Shown one piece after another: positions 54,605-62,442 of a stretch of 64,000 bases of DNA (positions are counted from its first letter, which is position 1; each line of letters opens with the position of its first letter). The notes below the pieces were generated by a model. That model did not search any database, was not told where the DNA came from, and saw nothing but the letters and a program-made list of their open reading frames with translations. The position numbers and the translations under genes are program-made. This DNA is from MED-G105 sp039025235 (GTDB taxonomy: Bacteria > Pseudomonadota > Alphaproteobacteria > Caulobacterales > Parvularculaceae). The stretch spans positions 1 through 64,000 of the forward strand of contig JBCCOS010000002.1 of the NCBI GenBank assembly GCA_039025235.1, read 5' to 3'.

Positions 54605-54970
54605 TCAGACCAATCGTCCAAGCGGACCAAGGTCTAGCGTAAGCGTCTCCGGATCGATCCCTAATTCATTTGCGAGATCAATAATTTTTTCACGAGCACG
54701 CCATAGCGTTTCACCAACACGCTCTTCTTCATCTTCAGTTAAGCTGCCGTTTTCCATACGGCGAATCGCTTGCGCTTCCATAAGCTGGCGAATAAATTCG
54801 ACGAGCGTCAGAACGAGCTTCACCAGATCACGCTCTACCGTTTCCGGATCAACGGATATTTCATTGGGAATAAGCCCCGCTTCAACACTGTCGCTCAGTG
54901 AAGACGAAAATTCAGAAACAGCGTCCTCTAGACGAAACGCCGCAATAGGTGCTTTGTTCATGTCATTCAT
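54605..54970 (-). CDS. gvpK: gas vesicle protein GvpK
   Basis: A 121-residue GvpK from the ATG at 54970. Core DPETVERDLVKLVLTLVEFI followed by RQLMEAQAIRRME, and the end AREKIIDLANELGIDPETLT then LDLGPLGRLV, both hallmark segments of the family. GvpK is an accessory protein needed for vesicle formation in many bacteria, with an exact role that is still debated. It begins three bases after the preceding gvpF/L gene's stop, without a clear ribosome site, so translation is coupled. Confidence 0.95.
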   Translation of the reverse strand: MNDMNKAPIAAFRLEDAVSEFSSSLSDSVEAGLIPNEISVDPETVERDLVKLVLTLVEFIRQLMEAQAIRRMENGSLTEDEEERVGETLWRAREKIIDLANELGIDPETLTLDLGPLGRLV

Positions 54971-54973
54971 CAA

Positions 54974-55735
54974 TCATGCTGCCTGACGATGCATCGCTAA
55001 GAATTTCTCAAAATCAAAGGCGCCATAAGCTGGCCAAGGGCCCGTAACGTCGCACTGAACATCAGCGCCTTGTCGGTCGCAAAATTGCTCGGCGCGGGAG
55101 ACGACTGTCTCGAACTCTTCAGAAGTCCGAGGACGGATAACAAACTCCGCTGACGCCGATTGTTGTAGTCCGCCAGTGCGCTCTCTCATCAAAACATCAT
55201 GGCCCGCTGACTGTAGCATTGTGAAAGTGGAATCAATTAATGCGACTTGCCGACGCTTGTCCAACACAAGGTTTCTCAAGGACCGCAACCTTGAATGTCC
55301 TTTGTCGTCTTTAATTTCGGCATAGTTATTCTGAGCGCCACTGACCGTTAAAAAAAGACTGCCAGCGCTGCCATACCGCTCGAGAGCCTGGAAGATTGTA
55401 TCGGAATTGATTTCAAGTCCCGCTTTAATTTGACTAATGCTGTAAGCCTCGCTGCTGCGACGGGGTAGGAATCGGCAAAACCGGAGAATTTCACAAACCA
55501 TCTTATTACGGACGATAGACTGTCTTTTGGAATAAGTTTGCTGGCGACCATCGCCAATGTCATGATTGGCTTCTTGAAGATAAACAGCACACAGAGGCCC
55601 CACGGGCAAAATTCGGAGCGACGAAAAACAATCGGAAGAAAAATACTTGTTGAGCTCCACGCTAAACCCAACACCAAGCAGGTCGGCAACATGAGAGTCT
55701 CTTGAATAATTCATTTTACAACTTATCCTAGTCAT
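54974..55735 (-). CDS. gas vesicle protein GvpF/L family, copy 3 (divergent)
   Basis: A 253-residue protein; the start may instead be the ATG at 55714, 21 bases downstream and better placed behind AGGA. The C-terminus VTGPWPAYGAFDFEKF matches the family ending (V-GPWP-Y-F), and SRAEQFCDRQGADVQCDV resembles the C-terminal domain. The N-terminal half has drifted strongly. GvpF/L proteins bind GvpA and aid nucleation of the vesicle. It overlaps the GvpM-like gene by eight bases. Confidence 0.72.
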   Translation of the reverse strand: MTRISCKMNYSRDSHVADLLGVGFSVELNKYFSSDCFSSLRILPVGPLCAVYLQEANHDIGDGRQQTYSKRQSIVRNKMVCEILRFCRFLPRRSSEAYSISQIKAGLEINSDTIFQALERYGSAGSLFLTVSGAQNNYAEIKDDKGHSRLRSLRNLVLDKRRQVALIDSTFTMLQSAGHDVLMRERTGGLQQSASAEFVIRPRTSEEFETVVSRAEQFCDRQGADVQCDVTGPWPAYGAFDFEKFLAMHRQAA

Positions 55736-55967
55736 CGTGCTTTACCGGATTAAATGCTCTACCTATTGCCGGCTGAGTAGCGATTTTATCCGCCGAACAA
55801 GCAACCAATTTGCAGCCAATATAAAGAAGGTCGACGTCTGCCACTGAAATCTTGAGATCACCGCTAACAACAACGCCAACGTCTAAAAGTTGATCGAGCA
55901 CCTCAACGAGCGTTTCTTCCTCTTCCCTCGGTTCAATATAATTTAAACGGGCCGGTGAATTACTCAT
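55728..55967 (-). CDS. gvpM: GvpA/J/M-family small gas vesicle protein
   Basis: A 79-residue protein. LVEVLDQLLDVGVVVSGDLK followed by ISVADVDLLYIGCKLVA is the GvpA-like core (helix-strand-strand-helix), but with VADVDLLYIG in place of the VGIEL of GvpA, as in the minor GvpM/GvpJ group. A short Lys/Asp tail follows. Minor members help start or shape the vesicle. It overlaps its upstream gene by four bases (ATGA). GvpM versus GvpJ assignment is tentative. Confidence 0.82.
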   Translation of the reverse strand: MSNSPARLNYIEPREEEETLVEVLDQLLDVGVVVSGDLKISVADVDLLYIGCKLVACSADKIATQPAIGRAFNPVKHDD

Positions 55968-56725
55968 TGCACCCCATCCAAAGAAGTAAAACTATATGCG
56001 GGCCAGGGACCACTTACTGTCAATTCAATACCCGCTTGTGTCCCAGCTTGCGCCAATTGCTCAACAGCAGACAGAAAAGACTGAGACGGCCCCCTATCCG
56101 TCAGTACCGAAAACACATTACTCGCTGTCGATTGTACAATTTCTTGGGAAAACTTACCGAGTTTGTTCAAGCTTTCCTCAGCAAAGCGATCAAATTCGTT
56201 TTTCTGATTTTTTTGCAATCGTCGTGATTCTCCTCTCATCCGCAGATAGTCACGCCCCATTGGTTGCTTTGAACGGTCACGATCAATTCCAAGATTGACA
56301 CTTTCGTTTCTTAACAGGCTGGATCGCGGCGTTGCCCGGTCACCCTTAAACTCCACTTGGTACTCAACGCGACCACAAATCCGATGAAAAATGCTGTCGA
56401 ATACTTCAGCATTCGTTTGAAGAAAGTTCTGCACAGCTAAGTGTGTTGAATGAACCGCACCGAGACGTATGGGTATTATATCAACCGTTCTGATCACATG
56501 GACGAGAAGTTCATTATGCGCTATCACAAGACTTTTCACACGATCTTCATCCTCAAAAACCGTTTGCACACCCCTTTGGGATAATTGCGATACCAACGCC
56601 GTATACTTATCATTGGTAATTAGGTTTTGATATGGCTGACGCCCCAAGCCTTGTATCTTGAGAAAACGGTCAATGTCGCACGCCTTGACAACACCATGAA
56701 CGATATAATTCGAATTATCGCTCAT
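55964..56725 (-). CDS. gvpL: gas vesicle protein GvpF/L family, copy 2
   Basis: A 253-residue protein. It opens NYIVHGVVKACDIDRFLKIQ, has the central block DIIPIRLGAVHSTHLAVQNF (the P-RFG equivalent of the family), VEYQVEFKGDR, and ends ELTVSGPWPAYSFTSLD, which is the GvpF/L C-terminal signature. The N-terminal ferredoxin-like and C-terminal domains of GvpF are both present. It overlaps both neighbours by four bases, showing tight translational coupling. Confidence 0.9.
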   Translation of the reverse strand: MSDNSNYIVHGVVKACDIDRFLKIQGLGRQPYQNLITNDKYTALVSQLSQRGVQTVFEDEDRVKSLVIAHNELLVHVIRTVDIIPIRLGAVHSTHLAVQNFLQTNAEVFDSIFHRICGRVEYQVEFKGDRATPRSSLLRNESVNLGIDRDRSKQPMGRDYLRMRGESRRLQKNQKNEFDRFAEESLNKLGKFSQEIVQSTASNVFSVLTDRGPSQSFLSAVEQLAQAGTQAGIELTVSGPWPAYSFTSLDGVQ

Positions 56726-57723
56726 GCCGCTTCCGCCTTTTCGATCCTACATAATGAGAACACATCATTCTGTGACAAGTCAGCGTCTAAAGCTTGCTCG
56801 CTAATGCATTTAAGCAGGGCGTAAGCGGCGGTTCCTGATGACGCATCATTTGTATCCCCGCCGGTATCTGGGTGGGCGGTCTTCATGTAACGATGATATG
56901 CTTCTTTAATTTGTTCCGATGACGTAATTTTTTCAATATTTAAAGCACGAAGCGCTTTTTTTATTCGGCTTTGTTCGATATCCTCTTTTTTAATGGTAGC
57001 AAAAGTGATGGGCGGTAACGGTCCAAGCATTCGAATATGGAGCCCATCTTCATATCGTTTATCGATTTCTTCGAGCTTCTTTTCGAAGACGCTTAAAGAC
57101 TTTTGTGATGCCATTGGCCCTTTTATAAGACAAACATAATTACCGATTGCCGCAGGGTCATCGACAGGCAGAAAGGCGATATCCTGACAAACCGACCGCA
57201 GATCTTTCTCTATTTCTTGGAAAACTTCGACACGGATGGTTTCGGTCATATTCTGAATGATGCGAGCCACGTCATTTTTGCTTGTCGCCTGCATGTCAGC
57301 AGTACCTGATTGATGTTGCATCGCGCTTTTTAGCTTTTGCAGCATACGATCCTTTTGCCAGCTTATCATGATCTGGAACTGCCGATATTGGCCGAACTCC
57401 ACCAATGCCTGACGGAGCAATTCAGTATTTTGTGTAAGGAATTGGATGATATCTTCATTGCCATTAAACACAGTATCGAAAGCTGCCGGTAAAAGATCGC
57501 CGTGCCCAATAATGGCTTCGAGCTCCTGTTGATTCTGCAATACTTGCTTCATGACATCGCTTTTTCCACCAAATACCCCAAGCTTTTCTCTTTTCTTGGA
57601 TGAAAACCCCACTAGATCACCCACACCGAAACTGGTGATTCCAAGCGCCGCCAACTGATCACGTACAGCCTGAGTAAAGTCTGTAGACGATCCAATGCCT
57701 AGTAACCTGTGTCGTGCCATCAT
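56722..57723 (-). CDS. GvpF/L protein fused to a C-terminal J-domain
   Basis: A 333-residue protein from the ATG at 57723 (AGGA six bases upstream; a GTG at 57738 overlaps the AAA gene). Residues 1-245 follow GvpF/L: LLPAAFDTVFNGNEDIIQFL, MISWQKDRML, and the C-terminal IRMLGPLPPITFAT. The last 80 residues form a J-domain: LRALNIEKITSSEQIKEAYH then RYMKTAHPDTGGD with the HPD triad at 284-286. A J-domain implies recruitment of an Hsp70 (DnaK) to vesicle assembly or disassembly. It overlaps the next gvpF/L gene by four bases. Confidence 0.85.
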   Translation of the reverse strand: MMARHRLLGIGSSTDFTQAVRDQLAALGITSFGVGDLVGFSSKKREKLGVFGGKSDVMKQVLQNQQELEAIIGHGDLLPAAFDTVFNGNEDIIQFLTQNTELLRQALVEFGQYRQFQIMISWQKDRMLQKLKSAMQHQSGTADMQATSKNDVARIIQNMTETIRVEVFQEIEKDLRSVCQDIAFLPVDDPAAIGNYVCLIKGPMASQKSLSVFEKKLEEIDKRYEDGLHIRMLGPLPPITFATIKKEDIEQSRIKKALRALNIEKITSSEQIKEAYHRYMKTAHPDTGGDTNDASSGTAAYALLKCISEQALDADLSQNDVFSLCRIEKAEAA

Positions 57724-57734
57724 TCTCATTCCTA

Positions 57735-59933
57735 TCACGTGAAAGACGACTGTTTTGCCGAGTGCGTATCACGCATAACAGTGACAGCATCGGTGAAATC
57801 GCTCTCATAAATCTCGAAATGATCCACGTTAATCGACGCTAGATCATCGCTTCTCTTTTGTTCGATTCTCTTGATCATTCGATTGCAAGCAGACATGCCT
57901 GCAAGTCTGCAAACCGCAGCAATCTCGGCCCCCATCATGCCATCCATTTGCTTAGCCACGCGTCGTAAAGATGCGTCATCAGAAAAAATTTGATGATCGA
58001 TACTACGGGAAATCATTTGACGGCGTTCGTCTTCAGAGGGCGACTTTAGTGTAAGCGTGAGGTCGAAACGGCCTGCCCGGATCAATGCCTGATCGATGGC
58101 ATCAGGACGGTTTGTGGCGCCCAAAACGAAAACACCAGGCCGCATCGTAAGGCCATCGAGTTCCGTCAGCAACTGACCAACAATACGGTCCATGGACGCT
58201 TCACCGCCGCGGCGCGGCGCAATGGCATCGATTTCATCCAAAAAGACAATGCAAGGACTGGCCATCCGTGCTTTTGCAAACAACGAGCGTATCGCTCGCT
58301 CTGTTTCTCCGAAGTGCTGCGTGAGTAACTGGGGGCCCTGCACAGCAATAAAATTTATCCCGGCTTCATTTGCGAGCGCTTTTGCGATCAAGGTCTTGCC
58401 AGCACCGGGTGGGCCCGCCAATAAAATACCACGATGGGGTGCAACCCCCACCTGTGCTAAAAGACGACCGTAACGTAAGGGCCAAATTACGGCTTGGGTC
58501 AGCGCGTCTTTTACGCCCTGATGTCCAATAACATCTGACCACGTAACATCAGGTGTTTCAAAATAAAAAGTACGCAAGGCACTCGGGATGATTTCCTTCT
58601 GTGCCGAGAGAAAATCTTCACCCTCCACCACAATATTAGCATTTGGTGTCGACGTTCCGTGCCTCCTCAACGCCGTCATGGCCGCTTCACGGGCAAGAGC
58701 CGCCAAATCAGCCCCAACAAATCCATGGGTCAACTGAGCAAGGTCGTCCAAATCAACCGTTTCACCTAACGGCATTCGACGCGTGTGCACGTCCAGAATT
58801 TCTCGACGCCCCACTTCGTCTGGTGGATCAAAAGCAACTTCCCGGTCAAAGCGGCCAGGGCGTCGTAGAGCATCATCGATTGAATCTGGAAGATTTGTCG
58901 CAGCCATAACAACCACACGTCCACGCCGCGACAACCCATCCATTAGGGTCAGCAGTTGGGCGACGACACGGCGTTCAACCTGGCGATCGCCAGCAAGCAT
59001 CTCGCGTTTTGGTGCAATAGCATCAAGTTCATCGATGAATATCACGCTGGGGGATTTTTTAGCGGCATTGGAAAAAATCTCGCGTAGGAGTTTTTCCGAT
59101 TCACCAAAATGCTTACTCGCAATTTCAGGACCATTGATTTGAAAAAACGCCGCCCCTGATTCCTCGGCAATTGCGCGCGCCAACAGCGTTTTACCAGTTC
59201 CAGGTGGTCCAACGAGCAAAACACCCTTCGGCGCTTCAATGCCTAAATGTTGAAAAACCTCCGGTGACTTGATTGGGGTATCAATTATTTCGCGTACACG
59301 AACCTTCTGTTGCGCTAAAGCGCCGACGCCGTCGTAACCAATGGCTTCCAAGCTCTCACGGTTTTCCTTATCGATGAGGTCAACTCTCGTTTCATCAGTA
59401 CTGATAATAACATGCGCTGGACCTCCTCTAGGTGACGTTACCGTCAAGACTTCCCCTTCAATAACTCTCGTATTTGTTAGCGGTATACGAATGTTATCGC
59501 CTTGCGCAATGGGGCAATTACGAAGCGTTTGTCTTATTAGTTTTGCAATACCAAGAACACTTCGTCCCTTACCCCGTCTCAATAGAACCGATATGGCCGT
59601 CGCGGGTATCGCTTCGAGTTTTCTCAAGGTCGCGGGCTTGTCTTCCGCGATCTCATGAAAATCCCGACCATCAAGGGCAAGAGCAATGAGACCAGTCCTT
59701 TCATCATCAGTTCCCTGACATCCGCTGAGCGGCAAGGCCTGGCGAACAAGTGTCTGTGATCCTAATTTGATTTCAACGAAATCACCGGAATGAATGTCGA
59801 GACTTTGGCGTGTGGTGTGATCAATGCGTACCGATGAAATTGGTGCATCGGAAGCGGAAATAATTCTAACGACACAGTCAGCGGTTTCGTTAGGAGATAC
59901 AAGGGACACTGTGCCATTCCCACTAGCGTCCAT
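57735..59933 (-). CDS. CDC48/p97-like double-AAA ATPase of the gas-vesicle cluster
   Basis: A 732-residue protein. An N-terminal double-psi barrel-like domain (about 20-195) precedes two AAA domains: Walker A GPPGTGKT at 242-249 and GPPGAGKT at 507-514, Walker B FIDELDA (299-305) and FLDEIDA (564-570), and arginine-finger segments RPGRFD (358-363) and IRAGRFD (617-623). Both ATP sites look active. This is the VAT/CDC48 architecture, an unfoldase/segregase. It overlaps gvpG by 11 bases, and its 3' end overlaps the longer (GTG) frame of the J-domain gene. It probably remodels Gvp complexes. Confidence 0.93.
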   Translation of the reverse strand: MDASGNGTVSLVSPNETADCVVRIISASDAPISSVRIDHTTRQSLDIHSGDFVEIKLGSQTLVRQALPLSGCQGTDDERTGLIALALDGRDFHEIAEDKPATLRKLEAIPATAISVLLRRGKGRSVLGIAKLIRQTLRNCPIAQGDNIRIPLTNTRVIEGEVLTVTSPRGGPAHVIISTDETRVDLIDKENRESLEAIGYDGVGALAQQKVRVREIIDTPIKSPEVFQHLGIEAPKGVLLVGPPGTGKTLLARAIAEESGAAFFQINGPEIASKHFGESEKLLREIFSNAAKKSPSVIFIDELDAIAPKREMLAGDRQVERRVVAQLLTLMDGLSRRGRVVVMAATNLPDSIDDALRRPGRFDREVAFDPPDEVGRREILDVHTRRMPLGETVDLDDLAQLTHGFVGADLAALAREAAMTALRRHGTSTPNANIVVEGEDFLSAQKEIIPSALRTFYFETPDVTWSDVIGHQGVKDALTQAVIWPLRYGRLLAQVGVAPHRGILLAGPPGAGKTLIAKALANEAGINFIAVQGPQLLTQHFGETERAIRSLFAKARMASPCIVFLDEIDAIAPRRGGEASMDRIVGQLLTELDGLTMRPGVFVLGATNRPDAIDQALIRAGRFDLTLTLKSPSEDERRQMISRSIDHQIFSDDASLRRVAKQMDGMMGAEIAAVCRLAGMSACNRMIKRIEQKRSDDLASINVDHFEIYESDFTDAVTVMRDTHSAKQSSFT

Positions 59934-60162
59934 TTTGTATCTCCTTTAATCGATGCAATAATTCTAGTTCAACCGCTTCGAAGGCTTCTTCACTAATTTC
60001 ACCATCGTCCAATTTTGTCTCGAGTTCTATCAATTGCCGCTTAATTGCATCTGGATCGTATAACTCATTATACGCGGCATCATGCACCTGTAGGATGGCC
60101 CACTTTGCAGCATGCGCAGGGCCAAGGACGGGCCAACCAATGAGTGTTTTGAGAAGTCCCAT
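59923..60162 (-). CDS. gvpG: gas vesicle protein GvpG
   Basis: A 79-residue protein. The family pattern is clear: GLLKTLIGWPVLGPAHAAKW, then LYDPDAIKRQLIELETKLDD and GEISEEAFEAVELELLHRLK. GvpG is a small helical accessory protein that binds GvpF/L complexes. It follows gvpF by 15 bases and overlaps the AAA gene by 11. Confidence 0.95.
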   Translation of the reverse strand: MGLLKTLIGWPVLGPAHAAKWAILQVHDAAYNELYDPDAIKRQLIELETKLDDGEISEEAFEAVELELLHRLKEIQNGR

Positions 60163-60177
60163 TCTTCTGCGCTCCTG

Positions 60178-60954
60178 TTAGGCCGCCGCTTCAGCGGGGT
60201 TTAAGTCAATTGAGACAAAATTGAATGGTGGAACGGGCGAAAGTATTTTTATTCGGTAAAGGTCTGGCGACGCCTGATCAAACTCTTCAACGAGCGATAA
60301 GATTGATTGCTCCGTGTGTTTGTCGACAAGGTAAGCCCCGTTGAGGATCGACATATCATCATGAAGATCAAGTCGCGCTGACCTAAGTGCTCGTTCTTCG
60401 ATCCGCCTAGCGATCATTTCGCTTTCACGGGATCGCCTTTCTGATAGTGCGGTATGAACCTTCCTGCCAAGCTCAACACGCGCATAGTGTGTTTCAACAT
60501 CCGGTCGACCCTTGAGAGCATCATAGGTTGTCGACAGGTCCGCATCATCAGCAACAACCCTCTTCATTATCTCTGAGCGTTCCCATGAAATTCGAATCCC
60601 CATTTCATATTGACCCTGAAGAGCATTCAATTGCGAGCGTAAATCTGTTGCCCGCATGGTGATGATATTCTCTAACGCGCCATTCTCTGGCCCAATGACG
60701 CCAAACCGGAATGGAAGTATCGCCCCCTTTTCCATAAGCCCTTCGAGAATACGCGTATGATTGAGCATATGCCGCCGCGTTGACAATATCTCCGTTTGAT
60801 CCGTACCGCTATAAATGATGCTAAGGCCATTCGTATTGGCCATAAAAAAGCGGGTCCCCCCCCCTATGGGCTTTGCAGTCAACGCATCAAGACGTGCCTG
60901 ACAAATAGTATCCTCGGGCATAACAGCGTAATAATATCGATGGGTTTCACTCAT
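60178..60954 (-). CDS. gvpF: gas vesicle protein GvpF/L family, copy 1
   Basis: A 258-residue protein from the ATG at 60954 (a TTG at 60963 is the longer frame). The best conserved of the three: YYYAVMPEDTI, GLSIIYSGTD, RRHMLNHTRILEGLMEKGAI, LPFRFGVIG, and the C-terminal ILSPVPPFNFVSIDL. GvpF is found on the inner face of vesicles in cyanobacteria and helps nucleate them. Confidence 0.93.
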   Translation of the reverse strand: MSETHRYYYAVMPEDTICQARLDALTAKPIGGGTRFFMANTNGLSIIYSGTDQTEILSTRRHMLNHTRILEGLMEKGAILPFRFGVIGPENGALENIITMRATDLRSQLNALQGQYEMGIRISWERSEIMKRVVADDADLSTTYDALKGRPDVETHYARVELGRKVHTALSERRSRESEMIARRIEERALRSARLDLHDDMSILNGAYLVDKHTEQSILSLVEEFDQASPDLYRIKILSPVPPFNFVSIDLNPAEAAA

Positions 60955-60988
60955 ACTAGCCAACCGTCAATTTAAGTTTTAATCAGCT

Positions 60989-61540
60989 CTAAGCATCAAT
61001 CACTGTGAGACTGATTTCGATAATCCCGTTACGGATCTCGTAATCGATTTCTTCAGGATCAATATTTTTTGGAAGATCGACCGATGTAATATTATCGCTC
61101 GTTTGGATAGAAAGGGACTGATTATCTGGATCGAACGTTATACCGACCGCGGACTTATCTGTTTCTGATGTGCCCCCGGTGACCAATAATGTTGCTCCCA
61201 AATCATGTACTTCAAAAGTGGACATTGTTGGGGTTGAATGCAGCGTTGCGGATTCATTTAAATTCAAATCAAATACGGACCCACTAGCATCATTGCTCAG
61301 CGTCTTTTCACTTCCCGCCGTACGCACCCTTAATCCCGCAATCGCTTTGATTCCTTTGTCATCGCCAATTTCAACAGTCTCATCGATGCTACCAAGATCA
61401 TTCTCGGCTTTTTCAACAACATCGCGAACACGGCCGAATAGGTCTCCCAGACGGCCAGCGATTTCGTTTAAGGCTTCCGCGCCAGACGCAGCGTTACGCG
61501 TCTTTCGTTCTTGGCGGTTGTCTTTTGTCGAATTGACCAC
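60989..61540 (-). CDS. gvpH: gas vesicle protein GvpH, Hsp20-like
   Basis: A 183-residue protein starting at a GTG behind AAGGAAG. The N-terminal region AEALNEIAGRLGDLFGRVRD is helical and typical of GvpH. The C-terminal half (FEVHDLGATLLVTGGTSETD to the end IDYEIRNGIIEISLTVI) is an alpha-crystallin fold. GvpH is thought to hold vesicle proteins soluble before assembly, as small heat-shock proteins do. Confidence 0.85.
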   Translation of the reverse strand: MVNSTKDNRQERKTRNAASGAEALNEIAGRLGDLFGRVRDVVEKAENDLGSIDETVEIGDDKGIKAIAGLRVRTAGSEKTLSNDASGSVFDLNLNESATLHSTPTMSTFEVHDLGATLLVTGGTSETDKSAVGITFDPDNQSLSIQTSDNITSVDLPKNIDPEEIDYEIRNGIIEISLTVIDA

Positions 61541-61557
61541 TGTCGACTTCCTTCAGA

Positions 61558-61899
61558 TTAGCCGGGTTCAACGGCGCTGAGGCGCTGTTCAATCATGGCG
61601 AGCTGCCCGCGCAGCGCTTGGTTTTCCAATTGCAGCTTATTAAGCTGTGAGTTCTTGTCCTCTAATTCACGACTTGGTGCGGATCCATTTAAGGTTGGGT
61701 CTGTCTCCCACCAATTGATCCCCATTTCGACCGCCTTATCGACTGATGCGACAATCAACCGTAAACGAATCGTCAGTAGCTCAATTCCCACAAGAGATAC
61801 TGAGACATCACCCGCAATGACAACGCCCTTATCCAATACCCGTTCAAGAATATCGCCAATGCCTTCACCGCGTGTCGGATGTTGAATTACGCTCGTCAT
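61558..61899 (-). CDS. gvpJ: gas vesicle protein GvpJ (GvpA-related minor shell protein)
   Basis: A 113-residue protein with the GvpA core (IGDILERVLDKGVVIAGDVS, then VSLVGIELLTIRLRLIVASV) extended by a C-terminal helix (EDKNSQLNKLQLENQALRGQ). GvpJ is a minor shell or tip protein that helps start assembly. It could be called GvpS in some naming schemes. It lies downstream of gvpO by five bases and upstream of gvpH by 17. Confidence 0.9.
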   Translation of the reverse strand: MTSVIQHPTRGEGIGDILERVLDKGVVIAGDVSVSLVGIELLTIRLRLIVASVDKAVEMGINWWETDPTLNGSAPSRELEDKNSQLNKLQLENQALRGQLAMIEQRLSAVEPG

Positions 61900-61904
61900 C
61901 GTCT

Positions 61905-62171
61905 TTATGCTGCAGAGCTATCGGCAAGGGAACATCGCGTATAGCGGTTCACACGCTTATATCGGATGACGTCAAGCGATGATTGATCCAGCGCGATTTC
62001 ATAAACCGCAATGATATCATTCGTTTCCAATCGGGCTTTCGTCTCGACAACTTCAAGACTGATTATCCAAGCATTTTTCTCCCGTTCACAGGACACAATT
62101 GTTTCGATATTTTTTCCTGCGATGAGTCTAATTTCCTCACGGGCGCGGGTAATTACGTCAACGGTCTTCAT
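61905..62171 (-). CDS. gvpO: gas vesicle protein GvpO
   Basis: An 88-residue protein from the ATG at 62171, with AGG upstream (a GTG at 62180 is also open). The family pattern W-x-I/V-S-L-E-V-V-E at residues about 30-40, then DIIAVYEIALDQSSLDVIRY and KRVNRYTR, fits GvpO. GvpO is needed for vesicle formation in haloarchaea and is suspected to act in regulation or early assembly. Confidence 0.85.
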   Translation of the reverse strand: MKTVDVITRAREEIRLIAGKNIETIVSCEREKNAWIISLEVVETKARLETNDIIAVYEIALDQSSLDVIRYKRVNRYTRCSLADSSAA

Positions 62172-62202
62172 ATGGAGCACCTAAATATTTTCTTACAAAT
62201 CG

Positions 62203-62442
62203 TTATTTGAGCTGGAACAAACTAAAGAGGGCAGAATGAAGTTTCGAGATCCGGCCATCAATACTCACTCGGCTTGCTTTCAAACCAATCAATCTGCTTT
62301 CAATTGTTCTGATCTCGCGGGCTATCCGTTCTCTTTCGAATTCCAGGCGAGTCATTTCGGAGGAGATCTGTGCCCGCGTTTTTCCAACACGTGGGGGCAC
62401 AACCGAGATACGCATCGATCTTTTCGCAACCAATCTGGTCAT
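62203..62442 (-). CDS. small coiled-coil protein coupled to gvpN
   Basis: A 79-residue basic protein; its start overlaps the gvpN stop by four bases (ATGA). Residues 25-70 form a heptad pattern (MTRLEFERERIAREIRTIES). No Gvp family name fits with confidence. Its place between gvpN and gvpO makes a structural vesicle role likely but unproven. Confidence 0.6.
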   Translation of the reverse strand: MTRLVAKRSMRISVVPPRVGKTRAQISSEMTRLEFERERIAREIRTIESRLIGLKASRVSIDGRISKLHSALFSLFQLK

